11,312 nt of DNA from an uncultured Bacilli bacterium (GTDB taxonomy: Bacteria; Bacillota_I; Bacilli_A; RF39; UBA660). The stretch lies in the NCBI GenBank assembly GCA_905236935.1, contig CAJOQL010000099.1, positions 1 to 11,312 on the forward strand, read 5' to 3'. Shown here in pieces: positions 1 through 7,296 of this stretch. Both the position numbers and the translations under genes were made by a program. Numbering within the stretch: the stretch's first letter is position 1; every line of letters begins with the position of its first letter. The notes under the pieces were generated by a model that saw only the letters and a list, made by a program, of their open reading frames with translations, was not told the origin of the DNA and searched no databases.

Positions 1-910
1 ATTTGGTTTTGAAGTTGTTAATAACTGGGATTGGACAAAAGATATTAATGTAATTGATTTTTTAAGAGATTACGGTAAATATTTTAATGTAGGTTACATG
101 CTTGCTAAAGATAAAGTAAAGTCTAGAATGGAATCTGGCATTACTTATGCAGAATTTAGTTATATGATACTTCAAGCATTAGATTTTCTATATCTATACG
201 AAAATAGAGACTGTACATTACAAGTAGCTGGTTCTGACCAATGGGGTAATATTACTTCAGGTATTGAACTAATTCGTAAAAAACTAAATAAAGAAGCCTA
301 TGGTATGGTAATGCCACTTGTTACTGATTCAACTGGTAAAAAATTTGGTAAAACTGAAGGTAATGCTTTATGGCTTGATAAAAATAAAACTTCTAGTTAT
401 GAAATGTATCAATATTTAATTAATTTAGAAGATTCAATGATTATTGACTATTTAAAGAAGCTTACTTTTTTAACCCCTGAAGAAATTATGGATATCGAAA
501 AAGAGCATAATGAAAATCCACACTTAAGAATTGCTCATAAAGCTTTAGCTAAAGATATTATTAGTACAATTCATAGTGAAGAAGACTACAACAAAGCTGT
601 TCAAATAAGTGAAGCCCTATTTGGTGGTTCATTAAAAGGATTATCAGCTAATGATTTAATGCAAGCAGCAGGTCAAGTACCTAATGTCAAATTAGAAAAT
701 AATATCAAATTAATTGATTTACTAGTTAATACAAATATTTGCTCAAGTAAAAGAGAAGCAAGAGAAATGCTTGAAGCAGGTGCAATATATTTAAATAATG
801 AAAAATACACTGATGAAAATATAATAATTAATAAAAATATAGCAATAGATAAAAAGATAATTATCATTAAAAAAGGTAAAAAGAAACAATTCATTGGTAT
901 ATATGAATAA
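1..910 (+). CDS. tyrS: Tyrosyl-tRNA synthetase, 5'-truncated by the window edge
   Basis: Class I aminoacyl-tRNA synthetase that charges tRNA-Tyr with tyrosine in the cytoplasm. The reading frame is open from base 2, giving 302 visible residues; the family is about 420 residues, so roughly the first 120, including the HIGH motif, lie outside the window. Visible hallmarks are the tyrosine-binding helix YMILQALD (161-184, with the Tyr, Gln and Asp known from the Bacillus stearothermophilus enzyme), the AGSDQWGN motif, and KFGKT (341-355), which is the TyrRS form of the KMSKS loop. The last ~65 residues form an S4-like RNA-binding domain (from about 707, containing SSKREAREMLEAGAIYLN). The first ATG at 98 is internal, not the start. 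The gene ends at TAA and is followed directly by a terminator, so it is the last gene of its transcript. Any T-box leader would be upstream of the window. Confidence 0.97.
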   Translation, partial: FGFEVVNNWDWTKDINVIDFLRDYGKYFNVGYMLAKDKVKSRMESGITYAEFSYMILQALDFLYLYENRDCTLQVAGSDQWGNITSGIELIRKKLNKEAYGMVMPLVTDSTGKKFGKTEGNALWLDKNKTSSYEMYQYLINLEDSMIIDYLKKLTFLTPEEIMDIEKEHNENPHLRIAHKALAKDIISTIHSEEDYNKAVQISEALFGGSLKGLSANDLMQAAGQVPNVKLENNIKLIDLLVNTNICSSKREAREMLEAGAIYLNNEKYTDENIIINKNIAIDKKIIIIKKGKKKQFIGIYE

Positions 911-941
911 AGGTTCTAACAAAAAATTAGAATCTTTTTTA
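911..941 (+). terminator. Rho-independent terminator of tyrS
   Basis: The stem AGGTTCTAA (911-919) pairs with TTAGAATCT (927-935) over 9 bp with one G-T wobble and a 7-base loop. It is followed by five T and then ATTTTC. It starts immediately after the tyrS stop codon. Confidence 0.85.
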
Positions 942-949
942 TTTTCAAA

Positions 950-975
950 GAAAAAGTAACCACCAATGTAGTTAC
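950..975 (-). terminator. Rho-independent terminator of thrS
   Basis: Read on the - strand, GTAACTAC (975-968) pairs with GTGGTTAC (963-956) around a 4-base loop, with one wobble, followed by TTTTTC. The stem abuts the thrS stop codon. Together with the tyrS terminator it insulates the convergent pair; only about 9 bases separate the two stems' T tracts. Confidence 0.85.
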
Positions 976-2742
976 CTATTTCAAATTATAATCTTTATTT
1001 TTAATTGCACCTAACACTCTATTAATAAAATCATTTACATCAATTGTAAAGGTTTCATTTGAGCCAAATAATCTATAACTTATAGTATTACTCTCAACTT
1101 CTTTATCTCCAAGTATTAAAGTTAAAGGTATTTTTTTAGTTTGACTTTCTCTCATTTTATAAGATAATTTTTCATCTCGATCATCTAATTTAACTCTAAC
1201 ATTATTATCATTCAATAAATTATAAATTTTATTAGAATACTCTAAATGATAATCTTTATTTACTGGAATAACATTTACTTGTACTGGAGCAAGCCATAAT
1301 GGTAGTGCTCCTTTTGTTTCTTCTAAAATATAAGCCATAAATCTATCAAGTGATCCTAAAATAGCACGATGTAATACTACTGGTGTTTTTCTTTCACCAT
1401 TTTGATCAATATATTTTAAATCAAATTTAGCTGGCAAGCAAAAGTCTAATTGACAAGTTGATAATGTATATTCATTGCCAACCGCTGGTTTAACATTTAC
1501 ATCTAGTTTAGGCCCATAAAAAGCTGCTTCTCCTATTTCTTCAGTATAAGCTATACCTAGTTCATTTAAAACCTCTCTAAGTTCATTTTCAGCTTTATTC
1601 CACATTTCATCATCTGGATGATATTTTTCCTTATCTTCTGGATCTCTTAAAGATAACACACATCTATAATCAGTTATATTAAAATCTTTATAAACATCAA
1701 AAATCAAATCTACTACTGATTTAAATTCAGATTTTATTTGTTCTGGAGTTACAAAAAGATGTGCATCATTTTGACAAAAATGTCTTCCTCTTTCAATACC
1801 CTTTACTGCACCACTAGCCTCATATCTAAAATCATGAGCTATTTCACCAATTCTAATTGGTAAATCTTTATATGAATGAAGTTTATTTTTAAATATCATC
1901 ATATGATGTGGACAATTCATTGGTCTTAATACAAATGCTTCCCCATCTAATTCCATAGCTGGAAACATATTTTCTTTATAATGATCCCAATGACCAGATG
2001 TTTTATATAATTCAACATTACCTACACAAGGTGTTAAAACATGTAAATATCCAAGGCGTCTTTCTTTTTCCTTAATATAGTTTTCTAACTCTTGCCAAAT
2101 TATATAGCCATTTGGTAAAAACATTGGAAGTCCTCTACCAATTAAATCATCAGACATAAATATTTCTAAATCTTTACCTATTTTACGATGATCTCTTTCC
2201 TTAGCATCCTCTAATTCTTTAAGATGCGCATCCAATGCCTCTGGTGTTTCAAAACATACTCCATAAATTCTTTGAAGCATTTTATTTTTAGCATCACCTT
2301 TCCAATAAGCCCCACTAACCTTTAATAATTTGAAATTTTTAAGTAATTTTACATTTTCAACATGAGGTCCACGACAAAGATCAGTAAAATCCCCTTGAGA
2401 ATAACAAGAAATAACCGTATTATCTTCATCCATATTATTTATTAAATCAACTTTATATGGATCATTTGCAAAAATATCTAAAGCCTCTTGTTTAGAAATT
2501 TCATGACGAATAATATTTTTTCCATCTTTTGCTAAATGTTTCATCTCTTTTTCAATTGCCGGTAAATCTTCTTCAGTTAAAGTTACTCCATCTAAATCAA
2601 TATCATAGTAAAAACCTTCTTCAATAACTGGCCCAACCCAAAATTTAGCACTAGGATATAAGTGTTTTACAGCTTGAGCCATTAAATGTGCACATGAATG
2701 ATTTAACTTATTTAATTTTTCATCCTCTTTAATATTTATCAT
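976..2742 (-). CDS. thrS: Threonyl-tRNA synthetase lacking the N-terminal TGS domain
   Basis: Class II synthetase that charges tRNA-Thr and, through its N2 domain, clears mischarged Ser-tRNA-Thr. The 588 residues compare with about 640 in E. coli and B. subtilis. The protein starts almost at the editing domain, so the ~60-residue TGS domain is absent. Editing motifs are intact: H15-SCA-H19 and C123-RGP-H127. The catalytic core has motif 2 (RPMNCPHHMMIF, 273-284), motif 3 (VLHRAILGSLDRF, 456-468) and the expected zinc ligands C277, H328 and H458. A C-terminal anticodon-binding domain starts near residue 482 (PLWLAPVQVNVIPV). The ATG at 2742 is supported by a GAAGGAA ribosome site 6-7 bases upstream, so the short N terminus is genuine unless an upstream non-ATG start is used. 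Expression is controlled by the T-box leader in front of it. Confidence 0.97.
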   Translation of the reverse strand: MINIKEDEKLNKLNHSCAHLMAQAVKHLYPSAKFWVGPVIEEGFYYDIDLDGVTLTEEDLPAIEKEMKHLAKDGKNIIRHEISKQEALDIFANDPYKVDLINNMDEDNTVISCYSQGDFTDLCRGPHVENVKLLKNFKLLKVSGAYWKGDAKNKMLQRIYGVCFETPEALDAHLKELEDAKERDHRKIGKDLEIFMSDDLIGRGLPMFLPNGYIIWQELENYIKEKERRLGYLHVLTPCVGNVELYKTSGHWDHYKENMFPAMELDGEAFVLRPMNCPHHMMIFKNKLHSYKDLPIRIGEIAHDFRYEASGAVKGIERGRHFCQNDAHLFVTPEQIKSEFKSVVDLIFDVYKDFNITDYRCVLSLRDPEDKEKYHPDDEMWNKAENELREVLNELGIAYTEEIGEAAFYGPKLDVNVKPAVGNEYTLSTCQLDFCLPAKFDLKYIDQNGERKTPVVLHRAILGSLDRFMAYILEETKGALPLWLAPVQVNVIPVNKDYHLEYSNKIYNLLNDNNVRVKLDDRDEKLSYKMRESQTKKIPLTLILGDKEVESNTISYRLFGSNETFTIDVNDFINRVLGAIKNKDYNLK

Positions 2743-2790
2743 TTTATTTCCTTCTTTCTATTTATAAATGTTAACTTTTTTAAGATATTC

Positions 2791-2837
2791 CAAATAAAAA
2801 GAATGATACTAGGAGTCAATTAGACGGTACCATCCTT
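2791..2837 (-). terminator. Regulated terminator of the thrS T-box
   Basis: On the - strand AAGGATGGTAC (2837-2827) pairs with GTATCATTCTT (2809-2799) over 11 bp with two G-T wobbles, followed by TTTATTT. The 5' arm contains the T-box UGG, so tRNA binding to the antiterminator excludes this hairpin. Confidence 0.9.
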
Positions 2838-2987
2838 TATTTAACTTAAATTTTTAACGGTAAATCCGGGAACATCTTTCGAGTCCAGTTCATAGGTAGT
2901 AATTATTAACTTCATTTAATTGTTCTCACCAAACACAATCTCTCTTCAAAAATTCCTTAATAATCTTGTCCTAATCTCAACATTTAA
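2791..2987 (-). promoter_or_regulatory. T-box leader (threonine tRNA-sensing riboswitch) of thrS
   Basis: The leader senses uncharged tRNA-Thr and prevents premature termination. On the - strand, Stem I opens with TTGAG/CTCGA and has an 8-bp helix ATTATTAA (2964-2957) with TTAATAAT (2909-2902). It carries an AGAGAG bulge (about 2942) and a TTTGGTGAGAAC distal loop (about 2934-2923), both typical of T-box Stem I. Just 3' of the 8-bp helix lies ACTACC (2900-2895), two adjacent Thr codons; ACC at 2897-2895 is the likelier specifier. The T-box proper is AAGGATGGTACCGTC (2837-2823), whose UGGU bulge would pair with an ACCA tRNA end. Its bases are shared with the leader terminator. The exact specifier register is inference. 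Confidence 0.93.
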
Positions 2988-2996
2988 TACAATTTT

Positions 2997-3024
2997 AGTT
3001 TATCACGTATTTTCCAAAAGTCAA
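2997..3024 (-). promoter_or_regulatory. Promoter of the thrS T-box transcript
   Basis: On the - strand the -35 is TTGACT (3024-3019) and the -10 is TAAACT (3002-2997), separated by 16 bp, with an upstream TG making an extended -10 (TGATAAACT). It lies 5' of the T-box Stem I, and transcription would start near 2990. Confidence 0.75.
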
Positions 3025-3042
3025 TTAAATCATTTAATTTTA

Positions 3043-3138
3043 TTAATCATTATATTTTTTATTTAGTTTATTAATAGCATCTAACGATAAACCTGTTATT
3101 TTAACAATTAATTCAAGAGGTATATCTTCATTTAACAT
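3043..3138 (-). pseudogene. 31-codon frame resembling the C-terminal tail of Rpn/PD-(D/E)XK transposase-nuclease proteins
   Basis: A short frame begins 10 bases after the lgt stop and ends in TAA before the thrS promoter. It reads MLNEDIPLELIVKITG and continues LSLDAINKLNKKYND. This matches the recurring end of Rpn-family/PDDEXK_2 proteins, which commonly close with a 'glsieeIakiTGLsleeIekL' tail. No Shine-Dalgarno site precedes the ATG, and an in-frame TGA lies two codons upstream, so the rest of such a gene is missing. The most likely reading is a leftover 3' end of a deleted gene. A genuine short peptide translated by coupling to lgt cannot be excluded. The family link rests on remembered pattern, not a search. 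Confidence 0.35.
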
Positions 3139-3148
3139 TTTTCAAAAA

Positions 3149-3964
3149 TTAAAATTGTAATTTATCTATATTATTCTTATCATTATACAAATCTTCAAAT
3201 TTACCTTTTTTTCTATTATCAAAAATGATACCAATACCAACAAGTACCATAAAAATTGATACAATTTGAGCAACTTTAAACCCTGCTAACATTAAAGCAT
3301 CTGTTCTAGATATTTCAATTATATATCTTATAATTCCATATCCAATTAAATATGTAGCTGTAGGTGTTCCAACCTTTCGATATCTACCACTTCTTACAAT
3401 TAATAAAATTATAAAAAGAGTAAAACAAGCAATAGATTCATAAAGAAAAGTAGGTGTATAATAAACTCCTTCAATATGCATTCCATCAATTATAAATTTA
3501 GGTATATGAAGTTTTTGCAAATGTTCTAAGGTTGTTGCCGCTCCATGAGCTTCACTATTAAAAAAATTACCCCATCTACCAATTGCTTGAGCAAGTGGAA
3601 GTCCAACTACTATAAAATCCAAATATCTTATTGTTCTAGCATTATATTTATAACAATAGGCAAGAATTGTTAAAAATCCACATATAATACCTCCATGGAT
3701 TGCTAATCCACCTTTCCATATTTGAACTATCTCAGTTAAATTTTGACTATAATAATCCCAATTAAATATAACATAATATATCCTAGCACCAACTATTCCT
3801 ATAATAAGTGCCCAAAAACACATATTAAAAATAAAATCTAACTTTACATTAAACTTTTTAGCTTCTGATTTAATAACCATTATAGCAGCAATAACGCCTA
3901 ATAAAATACATACTGCATACCAGCGAATTTCAAAATTTCCAAAACTTATTAAAATAGGATTCAT
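3149..3964 (-). CDS. lgt: Prolipoprotein diacylglyceryl transferase
   Basis: Integral membrane enzyme that moves the diacylglyceryl group of phosphatidylglycerol to the lipobox cysteine of prolipoproteins, the first step of lipoprotein maturation. The 271 residues are within the normal family length and show the expected run of about seven hydrophobic segments. Signature elements are GGLAIHGG (85-92, with the conserved His90, the counterpart of E. coli His103), the Lgt signature GRWGNFFNSEAHG (129-141, Arg130) and YTPTFLYES (169-177). The segment EISRTDAL (217-224) carries the conserved C-terminal Glu/Arg. The ATG overlaps the TGA of the upstream gene by four bases (ATGA) and has a strong GGAGGAGT ribosome site, indicating translational coupling. 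Its presence implies that lipoproteins are made. No clear terminator follows. Confidence 0.97.
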   Translation of the reverse strand: MNPILISFGNFEIRWYAVCILLGVIAAIMVIKSEAKKFNVKLDFIFNMCFWALIIGIVGARIYYVIFNWDYYSQNLTEIVQIWKGGLAIHGGIICGFLTILAYCYKYNARTIRYLDFIVVGLPLAQAIGRWGNFFNSEAHGAATTLEHLQKLHIPKFIIDGMHIEGVYYTPTFLYESIACFTLFIILLIVRSGRYRKVGTPTATYLIGYGIIRYIIEISRTDALMLAGFKVAQIVSIFMVLVGIGIIFDNRKKGKFEDLYNDKNNIDKLQF

Positions 3965-4365
3965 TTTACTCCTCCTACTATTGCTTTAGTTATTATTGAA
4001 TCTAACAAAACAGTAACTATTGATATAAATATTGATACAAAAAATGGAATAACAAAACCTTGAGCAATAAAATGATCACCCATTATTAAACTAGCAATTT
4101 TAAGTATTATAGTATCTACAATAGGATATAAAATTCCCATAGATATAACTGTAATCGGTAAAGCTAATAATTTTAATATAGGCTTTAAAAAATAATTTAA
4201 AATCAAAATTACAACAGCAGTAATCATCGCATAAACAAATGAATCAACTTCAAATCCTTTAAATATTTTAGTAGCAAGTACTATCGCCGTAGCATTAATT
4301 AATAAAGTTAAAATCCATTCTATAACAGTATACTTAATACCTTTTTTATCACTATATAATTCCAT
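3961..4365 (-). CDS. YvlD-like four-helix membrane protein (phage holin 4_2 family, PF04020)
   Basis: Small membrane protein of 134 residues with four hydrophobic helices and short loops. The pattern KGFEVDSFVYA followed by LNYFLKPILKLLALPITV and a GILYPIVDTII stretch is typical of family PF04020, which includes B. subtilis YvlD. The family name 'phage holin' is historical; most members are chromosomal and their function is unknown. I chose the ATG at 4365 rather than in-frame TTG/GTG codons at 4377 and 4374, because GGTGAAGG just upstream fits a ribosome site and would be part of the coding sequence otherwise. The gene sits 41 bases after uvrA and overlaps lgt by 4 bases. The same neighbours flank yvlD in Bacillus, which supports the identification and suggests a cell-envelope role. 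Confidence 0.85.
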   Translation of the reverse strand: MELYSDKKGIKYTVIEWILTLLINATAIVLATKIFKGFEVDSFVYAMITAVVILILNYFLKPILKLLALPITVISMGILYPIVDTIILKIASLIMGDHFIAQGFVIPFFVSIFISIVTVLLDSIITKAIVGGVK

Positions 4366-4406
4366 ATCCTTCACCAATTACATTATATAATTAATTAAGC
4401 ATTTAA

Positions 4407-7214
4407 TCAACTAAGCTTCTTTTTCAAATAATTGCCAGTATATGATTCTTTAACCTTTGCAACAGCTTCTGGCGTACCAGTAGCAATTACTTTTCCACCT
4501 TCATCTCCACCATTAGGACCTAAATCAATAATATAATCTGCACACTTAATAACATCAAGATTATGCTCAATAACAATAACTGTATCACCATTATCTACAA
4601 TCCTTTGTAAAATAGCAAGTAACTTCTTTATATCATCAGTATGTAATCCAGTAGTTGGTTCATCTAAAATAAATACACTCTTTCCCGTAGGTTTCTTTTG
4701 AAGCTCTTTAGCAAGTTTAACACGAGCAGCTTCTCCACCAGACAAAGTAGGAGCTGATTGACCTAATTTAATATAAGATAAACCAACATCTATCATTGTT
4801 TGTAATTTACTTTTAATTTTTGGAACTGAGTCAAAAAATTCGATAGCTTCACTAACTCTCATATCTAAAACCTCAGCAATATTTTTTCCTTTAAATCTTA
4901 CTTCTAATGTTTCAGTATTATATCTTGTTCCATGACAAACATCACAAGGAACATAAACATCTGGTAAAAAGTGCATCTCAATCTTTTTTACACCATCTCC
5001 CCAGCAAGCTTCACATCTTCCACCTTTAACATTAAAAGAAAATCTTCCTTTATCATAGCCTTTCATTTTTGATTCTTTCATATTAGCAAATAAATCTCTA
5101 ATATCATCAAATACACCTACATATGTTGCTGGATTACTTCTTGGGGTACGACCAATTGGATCTTGAGAAATATCAACTACCTTATCAATTTTATCAATTC
5201 CTTTAATTTCTTTATGTTTTCCAGGAATAACCATTGTACCATAAACTTTACTTCTTAAAGTTTTTAAAAGAATTTCATTAACTAATGTACTCTTTCCAGA
5301 TCCTGATACCCCTGTAACTAAAGTAAGCGTACCAAGAGGAATTTTAACATTTATATTTTTTAAATTATTTTCCTTAGCTCCCTTAATTTCAATAAAATCT
5401 CCATTACCTTTTCTTCTTTTCTTAGGTACATCAATTTTTAATTCACCAGTTAAATACTTTCCAGTTAAACTATTCTTATTTTTCATAACCTCTTCTGGAG
5501 TTCCAAAGGCAACAACATTACCTCCAGCATCTCCAGGTCCTGGACCAATATCAACTAAATAATCAGCAGCTAGCATTGTATCTTCATCATGTTCAACTAC
5601 AATTAATGTATTACCTAAATCACGCATTTCTTTCAAAGAATTAATAAGCCTATCGTTATCCTTTTGATGTAGTCCAATAGATGGTTCATCTAAAACATAT
5701 AAAACCCCAGATAACTTACTTCCAATTTGAGTTGCAAGCCTAATTCTTTGTGATTCTCCACCAGATAAAGTACTAGCCTCTCTAGAAAGAGTTAAATAAC
5801 CAAGACCAACATTATTCAAAAATGATAATCTATTTTTAATTTCATTAACCACTAGTTCACTAATTTGTTTTTGTTCATTAGTAAGTTTTAATTCTTCCAT
5901 AAATAAAGATAAATCTCTAATTGATAAATTACATACTTCAAAAATATTCTTATTATTAATTTTAACAGATAAAACCTCTTTTGAAAGTCTAGCACCATGA
6001 CAAGCTGGGCACTCTGAATCAACCATAAAAGTTGAAAGCCATTCTCTAACCCATTTACTACTAGTTTCAATATATCTTCTTTCATAATTATTAACAATAC
6101 CTTCATAAGTATCAGTAACATAACGTTTATTTCCATTTTTAGAAATATATTCATAATCTAACATTTTATTAGTACCATATAAAATAATATCTAACTCATC
6201 TTTAGTTAAATCTTTAACTTTCTTAGATAAATCAATATTATAATAGTCACAAACAGTTTGAAGTTGTTGAAGACTCATACTATCATCAACACTAAAACCC
6301 TTAATAGCGCCATCTAAAATACTTTTATTCTTATCAGGAATAAGTAAATCCAAACTTAAATTTTGTTTAACTCCTAATCCCTTACATTCTGGACAAGCTC
6401 CATAAGGGGCATTAAATGAAAATAATCTAGGCTCTAATTCTGGAAGTGAAAAATTACATTCTGGGCAAGCATAATGCTCACTCATTAAAATCTCTTCTCC
6501 ACCAATTATATTAATTAATACCTTTCCATCAGCAAGGTGCGTAGATTGCTCAATAGATTCAAAAATTCGGCTTTTTTCTTCTATATTAACTACTATTCTA
6601 TCAACTACAACATAAATATTATCTTTTTTATTCTTTTCTAGTTTTATCTCCTCTGATAAGTCATACATTTCTCCATTAACTCTAACCCTAGAGTATCCCT
6701 TTTTCCTTAAATCATTAAAAAGCTCTGCATGAGTTCCTTTTTCTCCGTGTACAACTGGCGCTAGTATTTCTAATTTTGTCCCAGGTTCAAGTGATAAAAC
6801 TTTATTAGTCATCTCATCAATACTTTGACTTTTAATTGGTTTATGATGATTAGGACAAATTGGTATACCTACCCTAGCAAATAATAAACGTAAATAATCA
6901 TATATTTCCGTAACTGTTCCAACCGTTGAACGAGGATTATTATTAGTAGTTTTTTGATCTATTGAAATACTTGGAGAAAGTCCTTCAATTGAATCAACAT
7001 CTGGTTTACTCGCACTACCTAAAAATTGTCTAGCATAAGCACTTAAAGACTCTATATATCTTCTTTCTCCTTCTGCATAAATCGTATCAAAAGCTAGACT
7101 ACTCTTACCTGAGCCTGACACACCAGTCATTACTATTAACTTATTTTTAGGAAGCTCTATATTTATATTTTTAAGGTTATTTTCTCTTGCACCTTTAACA
7201 ATAATTTTATCCAT
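4407..7214 (-). CDS. uvrA: Excinuclease ABC subunit A
   Basis: DNA damage-sensing ATPase of nucleotide excision repair that loads UvrB at lesions. It has 935 residues, close to the family norm of about 940, and the duplicated ABC layout is complete. Half one has Walker A GVSGSGKSS (31-39), a zinc module with CPEC at 250-253 and 274-277, a CPAC pair, LSGGE (483-487) and Walker B VLDEPSIGLH. Half two has Walker A GVSGSGKST (635-643), a zinc finger with CEAC (734-737) and CDVC (757-760), LSGGE (824-828) and FILDEPTTGLH. A GTG at 7223 is in frame, but AGAGGG sits at the right distance for the ATG at 7214 and overlaps the GTG, so the ATG is preferred. It is the first gene of a uvrA-yvlD-lgt operon. 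uvrB and uvrC are not in the window. The stop is TGA. Confidence 0.98.
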   Translation of the reverse strand: MDKIIVKGARENNLKNINIELPKNKLIVMTGVSGSGKSSLAFDTIYAEGERRYIESLSAYARQFLGSASKPDVDSIEGLSPSISIDQKTTNNNPRSTVGTVTEIYDYLRLLFARVGIPICPNHHKPIKSQSIDEMTNKVLSLEPGTKLEILAPVVHGEKGTHAELFNDLRKKGYSRVRVNGEMYDLSEEIKLEKNKKDNIYVVVDRIVVNIEEKSRIFESIEQSTHLADGKVLINIIGGEEILMSEHYACPECNFSLPELEPRLFSFNAPYGACPECKGLGVKQNLSLDLLIPDKNKSILDGAIKGFSVDDSMSLQQLQTVCDYYNIDLSKKVKDLTKDELDIILYGTNKMLDYEYISKNGNKRYVTDTYEGIVNNYERRYIETSSKWVREWLSTFMVDSECPACHGARLSKEVLSVKINNKNIFEVCNLSIRDLSLFMEELKLTNEQKQISELVVNEIKNRLSFLNNVGLGYLTLSREASTLSGGESQRIRLATQIGSKLSGVLYVLDEPSIGLHQKDNDRLINSLKEMRDLGNTLIVVEHDEDTMLAADYLVDIGPGPGDAGGNVVAFGTPEEVMKNKNSLTGKYLTGELKIDVPKKRRKGNGDFIEIKGAKENNLKNINVKIPLGTLTLVTGVSGSGKSTLVNEILLKTLRSKVYGTMVIPGKHKEIKGIDKIDKVVDISQDPIGRTPRSNPATYVGVFDDIRDLFANMKESKMKGYDKGRFSFNVKGGRCEACWGDGVKKIEMHFLPDVYVPCDVCHGTRYNTETLEVRFKGKNIAEVLDMRVSEAIEFFDSVPKIKSKLQTMIDVGLSYIKLGQSAPTLSGGEAARVKLAKELQKKPTGKSVFILDEPTTGLHTDDIKKLLAILQRIVDNGDTVIVIEHNLDVIKCADYIIDLGPNGGDEGGKVIATGTPEAVAKVKESYTGNYLKKKLS

Positions 7215-7238
7215 AATATGCACCCTCTTGCATTAGTT

Positions 7239-7247
7239 ATTTTACCA
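7239..7247 (-). promoter_or_regulatory. Probable extended -10 promoter of uvrA
   Basis: On the - strand TGGTAAAAT (7247-7239) is an extended -10. It would start transcripts near 7231, about 17 bases before the uvrA ATG, leaving room for the AGAGGG ribosome site. The -35 region is T-rich without a good consensus match and overlaps the upstream terminator tail. No LexA-type box was recognised. Confidence 0.5.
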
Positions 7248-7255
7248 CAAATTTT

Positions 7256-7288
7256 AAAAATTAAAAAAAGAATGTATTACGCATTCCT
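7256..7288 (-). terminator. Terminator of the zinc-ribbon protein gene
   Basis: On the - strand AGGAATG (7288-7282) pairs with CATTCTT (7274-7268), one wobble, 7-base loop, followed by TTTTTAATTTTT. It begins 9 bases after the stop codon of the gene at 7297-8001 and separates it from uvrA. Confidence 0.8.
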
Positions 7289-7296
7289 AATTTTAA

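Noticed and set aside
673..894. 73-codon frame antisense to the end of tyrS
   Set aside because: Hydrophobic low-complexity translation of the complement of AT-rich coding sequence; the S4 domain on the other strand is clearly real.
3961..4365. Prophage holin, suggested by the family name
   Set aside because: There are no phage genes nearby, and the uvrA/lgt context matches chromosomal yvlD in Bacillus.
5888..6154. 88-codon frame inside uvrA in another frame of the same strand
   Set aside because: It overlaps a conserved region of uvrA completely and has no ribosome site or recognisable domain.
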